This document shows positions 6,929 through 15,595 of a stretch of 64,000 nucleotides of DNA, piece by piece. The notes under the pieces were generated by a model. It did no database searches and was not told the DNA's origin. It saw only the letters and a list, made by a program, of their open reading frames with translations. Source of the DNA: Acidisoma sp. PAMC 29798 (GTDB taxonomy: Bacteria > Pseudomonadota > Alphaproteobacteria > Acetobacterales > Acetobacteraceae); NCBI RefSeq assembly GCF_030252425.1, contig NZ_CP126995.1:124001-188000 (forward strand), given 5' to 3'. Numbering within the stretch: position 1 is the stretch's first letter; the number at the start of each line of letters is the position of its first letter. Both the position numbers and the translations under genes were made by a program.

Positions 6929-9328
6929 ATGTCAGTTCTTTGGGTTTGCGAAAAATACTCTGCCGCCGCCGACATTGCGCGCGTGTTGTTTGGAGGCATC
7001 GCCTCGCACGGGTCTCCCGTCATCGAAACCAAGAAGGGCACGCGTCTAGTCTATACGACCGGGCACGCAATCGAGCCGGCGCCCCCCGAAGCTTATGACC
7101 CCGCTTATAAGTCGTGGGAGCATCAGGACATTGCGGCGCTTGTGCGTGAGGGTTTCCGTCTCGTGCCGGCGCCTGGCAAGGCTGGCGCGGTTGCGAAGAT
7201 CGAGAGGGAAATCCGCAACGCGGATGAGATCGTTGTAGCGACAGATGCCGGGCGTGAAGGCGAAATGATCGCTTGGGAGATCATCGAGCGCGCCGGGTCC
7301 CGTGTGCCCGTCCGGCGCTTCTGGGCGAGCGCCCTGACCTACAACGCCTTGCGGAAGGCGGCGGCCGATTTGCTGCCGGCCGACCGGAAATTGCCGCTCT
7401 ATCACGCCGGCCGCGCCCGATCGCGAGCCGACTGGATCGAGGGGCTGACCTATACGCGGTATTTCAGCCGCACCCACACTGCGCCCAGGGCCAAGCCCTT
7501 GAGCGTCGGACGTGTGCTATCGGCGGTCACGGCGCTGATCGACGACCGGTGCCGTGAGATCGCGGATTTCGTGCCGCAGACCTATTTCGAGGTCGCGGCG
7601 ATGCTCGATACCGCCCATGGCCCGCTGCGCGTTGTGTATCGCCCCCCCGCCGATCGGCGGCTTGAGGATGGCGCCGAGGCGCAGGCGATCGCTGATCGCG
7701 TCAGAGGGCAAACCGCATCCCTCGCGGTCAAGAGCACGCCCAAGAGCACGCGGCCTGTGGACTTCATGAGCACGAGCCTTGCGCAGAAGCGGGCGTTTGC
7801 CCTCTGGAAGTGGAAGCCGGATCGCACGCCAGAGCTTCTGCAGAAGCTCTATGAAGCGAAATTGACAACCTATCCGCGCACCGAATGCGTTTATCTATCC
7901 TCGGATCACGGGGCGGAAATGCCAGCGCTGATGAAGCGCCTGGTTGTACTGCCGGAAGTCGCAGCGGTTGCCAGCCAGCACCCCGCGTGGATCGAGAATC
8001 CGGTGATCCGGCCTGCCTCCTATGATGATGCAAAGCTGACCGACCATCATGCCATCATTCCGACCGAGCAGGTGGCGGAGCTGGGGCAGCTCACGCCCGA
8101 CGAGGCGAAGCTTTACCAGCTCATCGTTCGGCACACCGTCGCGAATCTCCTCCCCGATTTTCGCTATGACAGTACGACCGTGACGGCCGAGCTGGACGGG
8201 AAACCCTTCATCGCCCGAGGCCGCACCGTGCGCGAGTTGGGATGGCGGGCGCTGATCGGGGAGGACCAGGCTGACCAAGAGGTGCGGCGCGCGCGCAAGC
8301 GGAAGAAGGCGGCCGACGACCAGGCCGAGGATCAAGAGGAGGAGGACCAGGCCGCTCAGCTCCCGCCCGTGGAGGACGGGGAGCCCGCCACAGTGACGGT
8401 GGCAAATGCCGCCACCAAGCAGACGAAACCCCCGGCCTATTTCACCCAGGCAAGCCTTCTGGATGCCATGGTCAATATCGACCTCTACATAGACGACCCG
8501 CGCGCGAAAGCCGTTCTAGGCGGCCCCACGGCCGACCAGAAACGCGGGATCGGGACCGGAGCCACGCGCGCGAACATCATCAAGACCGTGTTCGAGCGCG
8601 GCTATGTCGAGGAACACGGCACCGCCATCCACACGACGGCGCGCGGCAGCGCCTTTGTTGGCCTGGCGCGCCACCTGGTGCCCTGGATGGTGAACCCGAT
8701 CCATAGCGTTGAGCAGGAGGAAGCCCTTCAGGCGATCGAGGCCGGCCGAGGCGACGATGCTGCCTATGTCGCGGAGGTGATGCAGCGGACGCAGGAGACC
8801 TTGGCCAAGCTGAAGGCGGCCGGAGATTCCACCCGCATTGAAGACGCGCCGGCGCCGCCTTCCAAAGGCCGCCAGGCGCCGGCGAAGGGCAGCGCGCGGA
8901 GATCCACAGCGACGGCCGCGGCGACCACGGAGGAGACAAAAAAGGTCTATTTTTCCGTGCCCTACGAGAAGCGTGACGAAGCAAGGGCAGCCGGACTCAA
9001 ATGGGATAGCGAGGCGCGCAAGTGGTACGCGCCTTCGCCGGAGATCGCAGAGCGGATCAAAAAAGCCAGGCAGGCGGATGGTGATAGAGCATTGCCGGCG
9101 GCAAGCCCGAGCAGGAGCCCGACGCCGAACACCGCCACGGGCGCGCGATCGGCGCCGGACGGAGAGCGCGTCTATTTCCAAGTGGCTTTCGCGCAGAAAG
9201 ACCAAGCGAAAGCCTTGGGCATGCGGTTCGACGGCGACCGCAAGCTATGGTTTGCGGCCTCGCCTGAAGTGGCTGCCGCTGCGTCAGCAGCCTTCCCCGC
9301 AGCGCCGAGCGGGCCGGATCACGGATGA
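6929..9328 (+). CDS. topB: Type IA DNA topoisomerase (TopB/topo III type) with two C-terminal DUF5710 modules
   Basis: This enzyme relaxes or decatenates DNA through a transient 5'-phosphotyrosine link, probably during plasmid transfer or replication. The 799-residue protein opens with a Toprim domain (MSVLWVCEKYSAAADIARVL; VVATDAGREGEMIAWE). The active-site tyrosine is in TTYPRTECVYL (Tyr315). The acidic insert near 450-480 is low complexity (DDQAEDQEEEDQ). After the catalytic core come two modules, VYFSVPYEKRDEARAAGLKWD and VYFQVAFAQKDQAKALGMRF, related to the one in the neighbouring ArdC/primase protein. Start ATG 6929 is 10 bases after the upstream stop; the longer frame from 6626 runs inside that gene. 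Confidence 0.92.
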   Translation: MSVLWVCEKYSAAADIARVLFGGIASHGSPVIETKKGTRLVYTTGHAIEPAPPEAYDPAYKSWEHQDIAALVREGFRLVPAPGKAGAVAKIEREIRNADEIVVATDAGREGEMIAWEIIERAGSRVPVRRFWASALTYNALRKAAADLLPADRKLPLYHAGRARSRADWIEGLTYTRYFSRTHTAPRAKPLSVGRVLSAVTALIDDRCREIADFVPQTYFEVAAMLDTAHGPLRVVYRPPADRRLEDGAEAQAIADRVRGQTASLAVKSTPKSTRPVDFMSTSLAQKRAFALWKWKPDRTPELLQKLYEAKLTTYPRTECVYLSSDHGAEMPALMKRLVVLPEVAAVASQHPAWIENPVIRPASYDDAKLTDHHAIIPTEQVAELGQLTPDEAKLYQLIVRHTVANLLPDFRYDSTTVTAELDGKPFIARGRTVRELGWRALIGEDQADQEVRRARKRKKAADDQAEDQEEEDQAAQLPPVEDGEPATVTVANAATKQTKPPAYFTQASLLDAMVNIDLYIDDPRAKAVLGGPTADQKRGIGTGATRANIIKTVFERGYVEEHGTAIHTTARGSAFVGLARHLVPWMVNPIHSVEQEEALQAIEAGRGDDAAYVAEVMQRTQETLAKLKAAGDSTRIEDAPAPPSKGRQAPAKGSARRSTATAAATTEETKKVYFSVPYEKRDEARAAGLKWDSEARKWYAPSPEIAERIKKARQADGDRALPAASPSRSPTPNTATGARSAPDGERVYFQVAFAQKDQAKALGMRFDGDRKLWFAASPEVAAAASAAFPAAPSGPDHG

Positions 9329-9400
9329 TGGCTTGGTCCCAGGGGATGATTGTGCTTTTCAAGCCAGTTCCATCCTCCCACCCGGTGAAAGGGGGTGTTT

Positions 9401-9652
9401 GTGAGCGAGTTCGCCCTTCCGGTTCCCGACCACATCCTGGCCTTGGCCAAGAGGGCAGCGACGGAAGAACAGATGCCGCTGGACCAGCTTCTTGTGTCGC
9501 TCATCTCGGAAGGGTTGAAGCGTCGTACGGCATTGCGCGATCTAGAAGGGCGGGCGGCACGGGCGGACGTTGCCGGCGCACTGCGCCGTCTCAACACTGC
9601 GCCGGACATCGCGCCGGATCAGGAGGACGAGCCGACCGCTCCTCGGTCATAG
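9401..9652 (+). CDS. Small hypothetical protein, possibly ribbon-helix-helix-like
   Basis: This 83-residue protein has an N-terminal pattern (FALPVPDHILALAKRAATEE, then LDQLLVSLISEGLKRR) resembling a ribbon-helix-helix strand and helices. The rest is helical and then disordered. The GTG at 9401 is preferred over the GTG at 9395 because the purine-rich AAAGGGGG lies at suitable distance. It follows topB by 72 bases and probably closes the transfer operon together with the next gene. DNA binding is a guess from the pattern. Confidence 0.5.
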   Translation: MSEFALPVPDHILALAKRAATEEQMPLDQLLVSLISEGLKRRTALRDLEGRAARADVAGALRRLNTAPDIAPDQEDEPTAPRS

Positions 9653-9707
9653 CGCAAAACGTCGCAGCGGCGGCCGAAGCGATCGTTCTGCAGGTGGGTC
9701 GCGCCGC

Positions 9708-10238
9708 ATGATGGGCCGCTCGCACGTTTTCATTGGCCTGGCGGCCACCACGACGATGATTGCGGCGGGCCTGATCGACGTGTCGCCGGCAACCCTTGTC
9801 GCGGCCTTGATCGGCAGCCTGGCGCCGGATATCGACACACCGCAATCGACCTTGGGCCGACTCCTCTTCTTCGTGTCGTATCCGTTCAACGCCGCGATCG
9901 GTCACCGGACGGGCACCCATTCGCTCATCGCCCTCGTCGTCTGCATGTGCCTGGCGCTTGTGATCGAGGCGGCTGGCTTCGCCGGGGCCGGCCTCGCGTT
10001 CTTCGTGGGTTACGCGGCGCACATCGGAGCGGATTTGCTCACCCGCGAGGGCTGCGCGTTCCTCTATCCCTGGGATCGCACCCGCTATGTCTTCTGGCCT
10101 GCCATCATGACCGGCGGCCTCGGCGAGCCATTCGCGGCGTTGTCGATCGTCGCGCTTCGGCTTGCCACGGCATATTGGCTTGACCCGCAGACCTTCGATT
10201 TGCTCGCCCGGTTGCGCCATTTCAGGGTGCGCGGATGA
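9708..10238 (+). CDS. YdjM-like membrane-bound metal-dependent hydrolase
   Basis: This 176-residue membrane protein belongs to the YdjM/DUF457 group, putative metal-dependent hydrolases with unproven substrates. It shows the family's metal-binding pattern: GRSHVFIG near the N-terminus, ..SLAPDIDTPQSTLGR, GHRTGTHS, and GYAAHIGADLLTREG. Several hydrophobic segments span the inner membrane. The ATG at 9708 begins MMGRSH; a second ATG at 9711 is equally possible. It is the last rightward gene before the cargo region and faces the leftward FRG gene across a 9-base gap. Genes of this family are frequent passengers on conjugative elements. Confidence 0.8.
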   Translation: MMGRSHVFIGLAATTTMIAAGLIDVSPATLVAALIGSLAPDIDTPQSTLGRLLFFVSYPFNAAIGHRTGTHSLIALVVCMCLALVIEAAGFAGAGLAFFVGYAAHIGADLLTREGCAFLYPWDRTRYVFWPAIMTGGLGEPFAALSIVALRLATAYWLDPQTFDLLARLRHFRVRG

Positions 10239-10247
10239 TCTAGCGGG

Positions 10248-11147
10248 TCAGTCAGGGACCTCCATATGCACGGCAGTAGCCATGTCGTCACTTGCAGCCC
10301 TCGCAGCCCCATAAAAATCTGGAAACATTGTCGCGCCGGTAAGCCCATACAGGGAGCAAAGAGCCAGAGCGTTGGCCGCTTGGGATACGGGCAAGGTAAC
10401 CTTGACCAAAGGAATGGGAAGGGATGTATTTTCGTTGGTGAAATAGCTGTCTACGGATGTCTCGCCCATGAACTGCTTCCCTCGGACACCCTCTTGACGG
10501 AGCAAGGTGAACAGTCCGGCCTGTGCGGCGAGATTAGCGTTGTTCCCACCTGGGACGCTAATGGTACTCAGTTTATTCCAGTGCCCGGCAGCTGTTAGAT
10601 CGAGTGCCCACACGGCAAGCCGATCATCGTTAGACTGTCTGTTAGTTTTGCTTAATGCGCTCGAAATCGCGAAGTACGCAGCAACGTAGGATCGCCGTGA
10701 CCAGTCAAGCAGCCGCGTAGGAAGGCCGTGATGTTGGGCGAGCGCTAGTAATTCGAATAGTTTCGGGTCCGGCCAAAGATTGGTTTGGCGAAATGCCGTT
10801 CCAGGCCCCGAGGGTGCGTCCTGACTGAGATAGGCATCACGAAATTCGGAGGTGTCATTGGGAAGCGAGAGACCGATGGAACCACAGTGCTCGGCAAAGC
10901 TTTTCAAGTAAACCCACTCTTTGAACACCTGCATGTCCGACGCGATCGTGCCGTCAGCTGCCCAGACCCCTCGTTTGTTTTCAGGTGAACGCAAGATGGA
11001 CGGCGTCAGGCTCCATGAAGCGACGGCCTGACCCCGGAATATGGCTTGATGTGTGGGCGCGAACAAAGAGCGCTGGGGAGAAAGAATATCCCAAAACTCT
11101 TCAGCGGTGGCTACGGCACGCTCCTCAATAGTTCTCTTCACCTGCAC
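10248..11147 (-). CDS. FRG-domain protein
   Basis: The FRG domain is named for its Phe-Arg-Gly motif, seen here as AIFRGQ in an N-terminal alpha/beta region. It is followed by HHGLPTRLLDWSRRSYVAAYFA, the other conserved family block. FRG proteins have no settled activity; they turn up in phage-defence and mobile cargo. The frame is open back to 11411, but that part overlaps a better candidate gene (zinc ribbon, 11222-11455). The GTG at 11147 follows GAGGG at about 4 bases and is preferred; ATG 11273 and GTG 11201 are alternatives. Downstream of the zinc-ribbon gene on the same strand, it probably forms a two-gene unit. Confidence 0.78.
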   Translation of the reverse strand: MQVKRTIEERAVATAEEFWDILSPQRSLFAPTHQAIFRGQAVASWSLTPSILRSPENKRGVWAADGTIASDMQVFKEWVYLKSFAEHCGSIGLSLPNDTSEFRDAYLSQDAPSGPGTAFRQTNLWPDPKLFELLALAQHHGLPTRLLDWSRRSYVAAYFAISSALSKTNRQSNDDRLAVWALDLTAAGHWNKLSTISVPGGNNANLAAQAGLFTLLRQEGVRGKQFMGETSVDSYFTNENTSLPIPLVKVTLPVSQAANALALCSLYGLTGATMFPDFYGAARAASDDMATAVHMEVPD

Positions 11148-11221
11148 TTCACCCTCGATCCGACTGTGTGTCGCATACTCTTCCGCCTCCCGCAGCGTCA
11201 CGCCTTGGCATGCAGCATTTT

Positions 11222-11455
11222 TCAACGTCGCGTCACGTCCAGTTCCGGGCGTCTGTTGCCGCATCTTTCGCATTTCAGGCGCTCCGCGATCTGGCTGAAT
11301 CTGAGATCGCCGGGCAGCAAGTGCCGAACCTGAAAGTCGCGTACGCGCTCCTTGGTGCTGTGACCGCAGCTTTCGCACCGGATCGCCAACCAAAAATCTG
11401 CACGATACCAAAGAGGGTCAACAGGCTTAGGGCGGTTGTAGTTTGCGGCGGCCAT
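11222..11455 (-). CDS. Small zinc-ribbon protein
   Basis: The predicted 77-residue protein begins MAAANYNRPKPVDPLWY. It carries two CxxC pairs, IRCESCGHST and LKCERCGNRRPE, spaced like a four-cysteine zinc ribbon, so it probably binds zinc and perhaps nucleic acid. The start is uncertain: ATG 11455 has no clear ribosome-binding site, and a TTG at 11491 extends the frame by 12 residues. It lies just upstream of the FRG gene on the same strand. It is preferred over the N-terminal extension of the FRG frame because of its cysteine spacing. Confidence 0.6.
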   Translation of the reverse strand: MAAANYNRPKPVDPLWYRADFWLAIRCESCGHSTKERVRDFQVRHLLPGDLRFSQIAERLKCERCGNRRPELDVTRR

Positions 11456-11581
11456 GAACAAATAAAGAACACGCCTGTTCTCGGCAAACAAGCCCCAGGT
11501 GGCGTCTTCATGCTGGTGTAGTGTGACCTTGCAAGTTTACTATGTTTTAAGCCGCAGTTTATCTGATTTTTGGGCGAACGA

Positions 11582-12090
11582 ATGTACAATCACTATTCGC
11601 AGACCAAGGGTCAACAAGCGATTCGTGAGATGACCCGCGCGATGGTGGACCGCACCGGCAACCTGCCCGCAATGCTAAGTCGCCGCACTGGCGCTGTTGG
11701 CTGGACGTGGAATCCCGATGCGTCGTACCCTGGACGAGTTTTTCCGAAATAGAGCAGTTACCCGATGGCACCAAGACGCCCGCCTGGTTTGCCATCGATG
11801 AGAGCCGCCCCCTCACCTTCTTTGCCGGAATATGGACGCGTTGGACATCAGTTCGCAAACTGAAGGAAGGGGAGATTACCGCCGACATTTTTTGGTTTTT
11901 GACCACGGACGCCAACGCAGAGGTAGGCGCGATCCACCCAAACGCGATGCCCGTCATCCTCCGCACGGCCGAGGAAATTGAACATTGGCTAACAGCGCCA
12001 ACCGCCGAAGCCCTCAAGCTGCAACGTCCCCTGCCAGACGGAAGCCTAAAGGTGGTCGCCAGGGGAAGGAATGCAGACGGCAGAGGATGA
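11582..12090 (+). pseudogene. SRAP (YedK/HMCES-type) protein remnant, internally deleted and frameshifted
   Basis: SRAP proteins crosslink abasic sites in ssDNA through an N-terminal cysteine (Cys2). The N-terminal frame (MYNHYSQTKGQQAIREMTRA...DRTGNLP) and a second frame (CVVPWTSFSE ... LPDGTKTPAWFAIDESRPL ... GIWTRWTSVRKLKEGE ... HPNAMPVIL) match the two ends of the family. They lie in different frames near 11700, and the middle of the domain is missing. The catalytic Cys2 codon now reads Tyr (ATG TAC). Deletion, frameshift and loss of the nucleophile together make this a decayed gene. Confidence 0.85.
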
Positions 12091-12164
12091 CAGCGGATAG
12101 GCAAGGACTGACATCCGCGTCGGGTCTGATAACAGGTCTACCACCATTCCAGAGGAGGCCGTTA

Positions 12165-12686
12165 GTGGCAATCGCGTTTCGTCATACGGCCGGATTCGGC
12201 CGCCGCATGGAATACTGGATCATCGGCCGAATGCTGAAGGAAGGACTTGATGTGTATGTGCCGTTGGTCGATGATTTCGGCATCGACGCCATTATTCGGA
12301 AGAGCGACAACTCTTTCATCGAAGTACAGATTAAGGCGCGCTCTTCAAGCGTGATTCCGGGAGATGCGGCGCTGTTTGCTGCCATAGTGCATCCCGAGAT
12401 GCGGCCAAACTATTATTTCGTTTTCTACGCTGAGCGTATGGAGGCGATGTGGATTATGTCGTCAGAAGAATTTATCAGGGAGGCCGCTCAAAATAAGAAT
12501 GGAAAAAATGTTGGCAAGCGTGGGATTTGGTTCAACGGAAAACGAAAAGGGAAAGCCGAAGGCGAGTACTCTGAGCATTCCCATCCACGCTTTGACAAGT
12601 ACAAGTCAACGGACTTTTCTCGGTTCCGAGAGGTTAGCGGACTCGTGCTGATGTCTGATGTCGGTGACGAGGAGGACGCATCCTGA
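12165..12686 (+). CDS. Restriction-like nuclease-fold protein (DUF4365-like)
   Basis: The 173-residue protein has a PD-(D/E)XK-like pattern. FGRRMEYWIIGRMLKEG forms the first helix, DDFGIDAIIR supplies Asp41, and FIEVQIKARS gives Glu53-x-Gln55-x-Lys57. This QxK form is typical of DUF4365-like proteins, which are often found in defence loci. The C-terminal half is unassigned. GTG 12165 is chosen because AGAGGAGG lies six bases upstream; the longer frame from 11985 runs into the SRAP remnant. The HEPN-like gene begins two bases after its stop, so the two were probably one operon. Nuclease activity is inferred from the fold. Confidence 0.7.
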   Translation: MAIAFRHTAGFGRRMEYWIIGRMLKEGLDVYVPLVDDFGIDAIIRKSDNSFIEVQIKARSSSVIPGDAALFAAIVHPEMRPNYYFVFYAERMEAMWIMSSEEFIREAAQNKNGKNVGKRGIWFNGKRKGKAEGEYSEHSHPRFDKYKSTDFSRFREVSGLVLMSDVGDEEDAS

Positions 12687-12927
12687 TAATGGCGGCGCCC
12701 GATATGCTCGCCGTAAGCCGTGCAGCTGAGCGGCTGACTTCGGGCTACTACGCATTCCTCGTCGCTCAGTTGGTTGCGGCAAATCCACAGTCGATCAACT
12801 CCCTGCCACCTGCAAAGGAATTAGGCCAAGACCCGACCGGTGAGATCGCGCGGAAGGATGGAACCGCGCTAACCCTGAACCTTCGTGAGCGTCCGGCGAA
12901 TGCATTTTGTGGCCGTCGGAACGCGTT

Positions 12928-13233
12928 TTAGGGTTGGCGGTTTGGCTCATCGGCCAGGATGCGTTCGATCATCGCGGGATCGCATTGTTCGCTGACAAGG
13001 AACTCTCGGATGCCACCGTCCCACGTGCGTATGTCCGCGAGAAGCGCCTGAACGTCATTGACGCCGTTCTCAGTCAGACCCGTCGTGCCATCGTCCCTGC
13101 CGTCGCTGACGTAAAACATTTCGCCCTCCGTGATATTGTCCGGGTTGGCGGTGATTTCCTCGAGCAGTTCAAGGTTTTCTCCGAGCATGACGGCGACGTC
13201 TTTAAGCGTGTAGATACGCTTGGAGCGGGCCAT
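12928..13233 (-). CDS. IS66-associated small passenger protein
   Basis: The 101-residue protein starts MARSKRIYTLKDVAVMLGEN and ends in ERILADEPNRQP. Its ATG overlaps the tnpC stop (TGATG), so it is coupled to the transposase. It lies inside the IS66 left end. A helix-turn-helix-like N-terminus (LKDVAVMLGENLELLEEIT) is possible. Small downstream genes of unknown function are seen in some IS66 elements. No motif gives a firm function. Confidence 0.6.
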   Translation of the reverse strand: MARSKRIYTLKDVAVMLGENLELLEEITANPDNITEGEMFYVSDGRDDGTTGLTENGVNDVQALLADIRTWDGGIREFLVSEQCDPAMIERILADEPNRQP

Positions 13234-14795
13234 CAGGTTGCCTCGTGCACTGTGGCCGGCGTCCAATTCCATGGCAATAGCTCTTTAAGGCGGTCCGTAG
13301 GGTAATCCTGGATCCGGGTTAGGACGTCTGTCAGATAGACCTCCGGATTGTGGCCGTGCATTTTGACGGTTTCGATGACGGTCAGGATATTGGCGATGCG
13401 CTCGCCCCCTTTGTCTGACCCGGCGAAGAGCCAGTTCTTTCTTCCAATACCAAGCGGACGCATTGCGCGTTCAGCTATATTATTGTCGATTTCGACCCGG
13501 CCGTCGTCGACGTAGACGCTCAATGCCGCCCATCGCGACAGGGCGTATCGCATCGCTTCTGCGAGTTTCTGTTTCTGTGGCAAAGTGGAAAGTGTCGCTT
13601 CTATCCACACCTTCAGATCCGTCAGAATAGATTTGGCGTGTTGCTGGCGGAGGATGCGTCGCTCGTCGGCCGGCATGCCGCGGATACGATCCTCGATATC
13701 ATAGAGAACCCCGATGCGCGTCAGCGCCTCGGTGGCAATCGGTGACGGCTTGAGCTTGATTACATCATGGAACTTGCGGCGCACATGCGCCATGCAGGCC
13801 GCCTCGATGATCTGGTTGCCGTAAAGCTTCTTATACCCACCGTAACCATCCGCATGCATCACGCCGCTGAAGTGGGCGAGGTGATCGGCCGGATGCGCGC
13901 TCTTACGGTCAGGGCTGTAGTAGTACGCGATGGCTCCGGGAGTGGGATCTTGATAACCGCTGCCATCGAAGACGTAGACCCACACCCTCCCTGTTTTGGT
14001 CTTTCCGCGCCCAGGGTCGAGAACATCGACCGGAGTATCGTCGGTGTGTATTCGGTCAACCGCTGCGATGTGGTCTCTGATCAACAAGATCAGCGGCGCA
14101 AGCAGAACTGATACACGGCCCACCCAGTCCGCCATGACGGAGCGGGAGATATCTATCCCAAGCCGGTCGAACATCTCGGACAGACGGTAGAGCGGGATGT
14201 GATCGTCAAACTTGGCGACCATGATATGGGCGAGCAACCCCGGCCCAGGCTTGCCGCGCTCGATCGGCAGGGTCGGCATATCGCCAGACACCGTCGTATC
14301 GCAGTCTCGGCAGATCATGCGCTTTTCGACATGGCGGACAATCTTTACGGAGGCCGGCACGTGCTCCATAACCTGAACGACCCTATCGGCAGCCTTCAGG
14401 AACGACATGCCCCCGCAGGTCGGGCAATTGCAGGGTGCTGCATAGACCAGCTCTTCCGTTAGAAGGCCGTCGGGCAATGGTTTGCGCTTCGGCTTCTCGG
14501 ATGCGCCGTCCAGCTCCGGCAAAGGGAGCTTTCCAGAACGCGCCTCACCCTCGGCGCGGGAAGCCTCGATCTCCTCTAGCATCAGTTCGAACTGCTCGAT
14601 CTGCCGGTCTATTTTCTCCGAAGACGCGCCGTGCTGCCGATGACGGAGCAGTTCCAACTGTGCGCGCAGAAGCCCAATAATTGAGTCGCGCTTGCTGACT
14701 TCAGCTTCTTGCTCGCTGAGTTTCGCCGCCAGATCAGCGACGAGCATGCGCAATGCTAATAGCTCGGGCTGACTGTCCAGCGGCGTCGTTTCCAT
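13233..14795 (-). CDS. tnpC: IS66 transposase TnpC
   Basis: The 520-residue protein is the DDE transposase of the IS66 element. It has an N-terminal leucine-zipper-like coiled coil (LVADLAAKLSEQEAEVSKRD) and a zinc-finger segment (PCNCPTCGG ... RMICRDC). The catalytic region follows (IHTDDTPVDVLDPGRG, MHADGYGGYK, and the DDE glutamate in VEIDNNIAERAMRPLGIGRK). No frameshift is seen, so it looks active. Start ATG 14795 (METTPLDSQPEL) lies 69 bases after tnpB. Confidence 0.95.
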   Translation of the reverse strand: METTPLDSQPELLALRMLVADLAAKLSEQEAEVSKRDSIIGLLRAQLELLRHRQHGASSEKIDRQIEQFELMLEEIEASRAEGEARSGKLPLPELDGASEKPKRKPLPDGLLTEELVYAAPCNCPTCGGMSFLKAADRVVQVMEHVPASVKIVRHVEKRMICRDCDTTVSGDMPTLPIERGKPGPGLLAHIMVAKFDDHIPLYRLSEMFDRLGIDISRSVMADWVGRVSVLLAPLILLIRDHIAAVDRIHTDDTPVDVLDPGRGKTKTGRVWVYVFDGSGYQDPTPGAIAYYYSPDRKSAHPADHLAHFSGVMHADGYGGYKKLYGNQIIEAACMAHVRRKFHDVIKLKPSPIATEALTRIGVLYDIEDRIRGMPADERRILRQQHAKSILTDLKVWIEATLSTLPQKQKLAEAMRYALSRWAALSVYVDDGRVEIDNNIAERAMRPLGIGRKNWLFAGSDKGGERIANILTVIETVKMHGHNPEVYLTDVLTRIQDYPTDRLKELLPWNWTPATVHEAT

Positions 14796-14864
14796 GCCCG
14801 CAAACCTAGCCGATTTGCACTTGGAGTACCAGTATTTTGGCTGGATTTCCCCGCAAATAAGGCT

Positions 14865-15212
14865 TCATCCGGTTCGAGCGGGAGCCGAAGTCCATGCCGG
14901 ACGACGCCAATCGATCCCTTCAATAAGCATGGACATCTGAGCCTGCGTCAGATGGGCAACGCCGTCTTTAGCCGTCGGCCAAGGAAAATATCCACGCTCA
15001 AGAACCTTGTAGAACAGGCAGAAGCCTTGGCCATCCCACCACAAAAGCTTGATCCGATCAGCACGTTTCCCGCGGAAGCCAAAGACGGCGCCGGACCCCG
15101 GCGCTTCATTCATCACCGCCTTGACCATCGCAGAAAGCCCATCAATGCCACGCCGCATATCGGTCACGCCGCAGGCCAGATAAACCGGCACATTCCCAGA
15201 AAGTCCGATCAT
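14865..15212 (-). CDS. tnpB: IS66 accessory protein TnpB
   Basis: This 115-residue IS66 OrfB protein begins MIGLSGNVPVYLACGVTDMRRGIDGL and contains the conserved FGFRGKRADRIKLLWWDGQGF. It is required with TnpA for IS66 transposition in studied elements. The ATG at 15212 follows GGAGG and overlaps the tnpA stop (ATGA), so it is chosen over ATG 15227. Confidence 0.93.
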   Translation of the reverse strand: MIGLSGNVPVYLACGVTDMRRGIDGLSAMVKAVMNEAPGSGAVFGFRGKRADRIKLLWWDGQGFCLFYKVLERGYFPWPTAKDGVAHLTQAQMSMLIEGIDWRRPAWTSAPARTG

Positions 15213-15595
15213 GCTGCCTCCACACAAGCAACCAGCGACGACAGCACCTCGAGATCCATGTCCGCTGCAATTCTGAGTAGGCGACCATTCTTCAGGACGA
15301 TCTCAACGTCTTTGCATCTCGACCGGCCACCACTTCGCTTAGAGCCCTCGCTGGAGCTTTCCGACGCTCCGATGAGCGAAACGGGGATAAACGATGCGAT
15401 TTCCGGAGACTTTAATTTGGGCCGCGAGAACTTCCTTCGCCATGCGTATATCTGCTGCGGAAGAACGTCGTGCCGGCGCGCAACATCCGAAACGGTGCCA
15501 TCTGCGCAAAATGCTTCCTGCAATATCGAAAGCTTCAGTTCTGTCGACCATCGACGTTGTCGCTCGGCGCCCGTCAGGATCTCAACCTTGGCCAT
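15209..15595 (-). CDS. tnpA: IS66 accessory protein TnpA
   Basis: This 128-residue IS66 OrfA protein begins MAKVEILTGAERQRRWSTEL. A helix-turn-helix (ILQEAFCADGTVSDVARRHDVLPQQIYAWRRKF) suits DNA binding at the element ends. It is the first gene of the element, 89 bases inside the right terminus, and overlaps tnpB by four bases. Confidence 0.93.
   Translation of the reverse strand: MAKVEILTGAERQRRWSTELKLSILQEAFCADGTVSDVARRHDVLPQQIYAWRRKFSRPKLKSPEIASFIPVSLIGASESSSEGSKRSGGRSRCKDVEIVLKNGRLLRIAADMDLEVLSSLVACVEAA

Noticed and set aside
11985-12164. N-terminal extension of the nuclease-fold frame
   Set aside because: It overlaps the SRAP remnant in another frame, and the ribosome-binding site AGAGGAGG points to GTG 12165.
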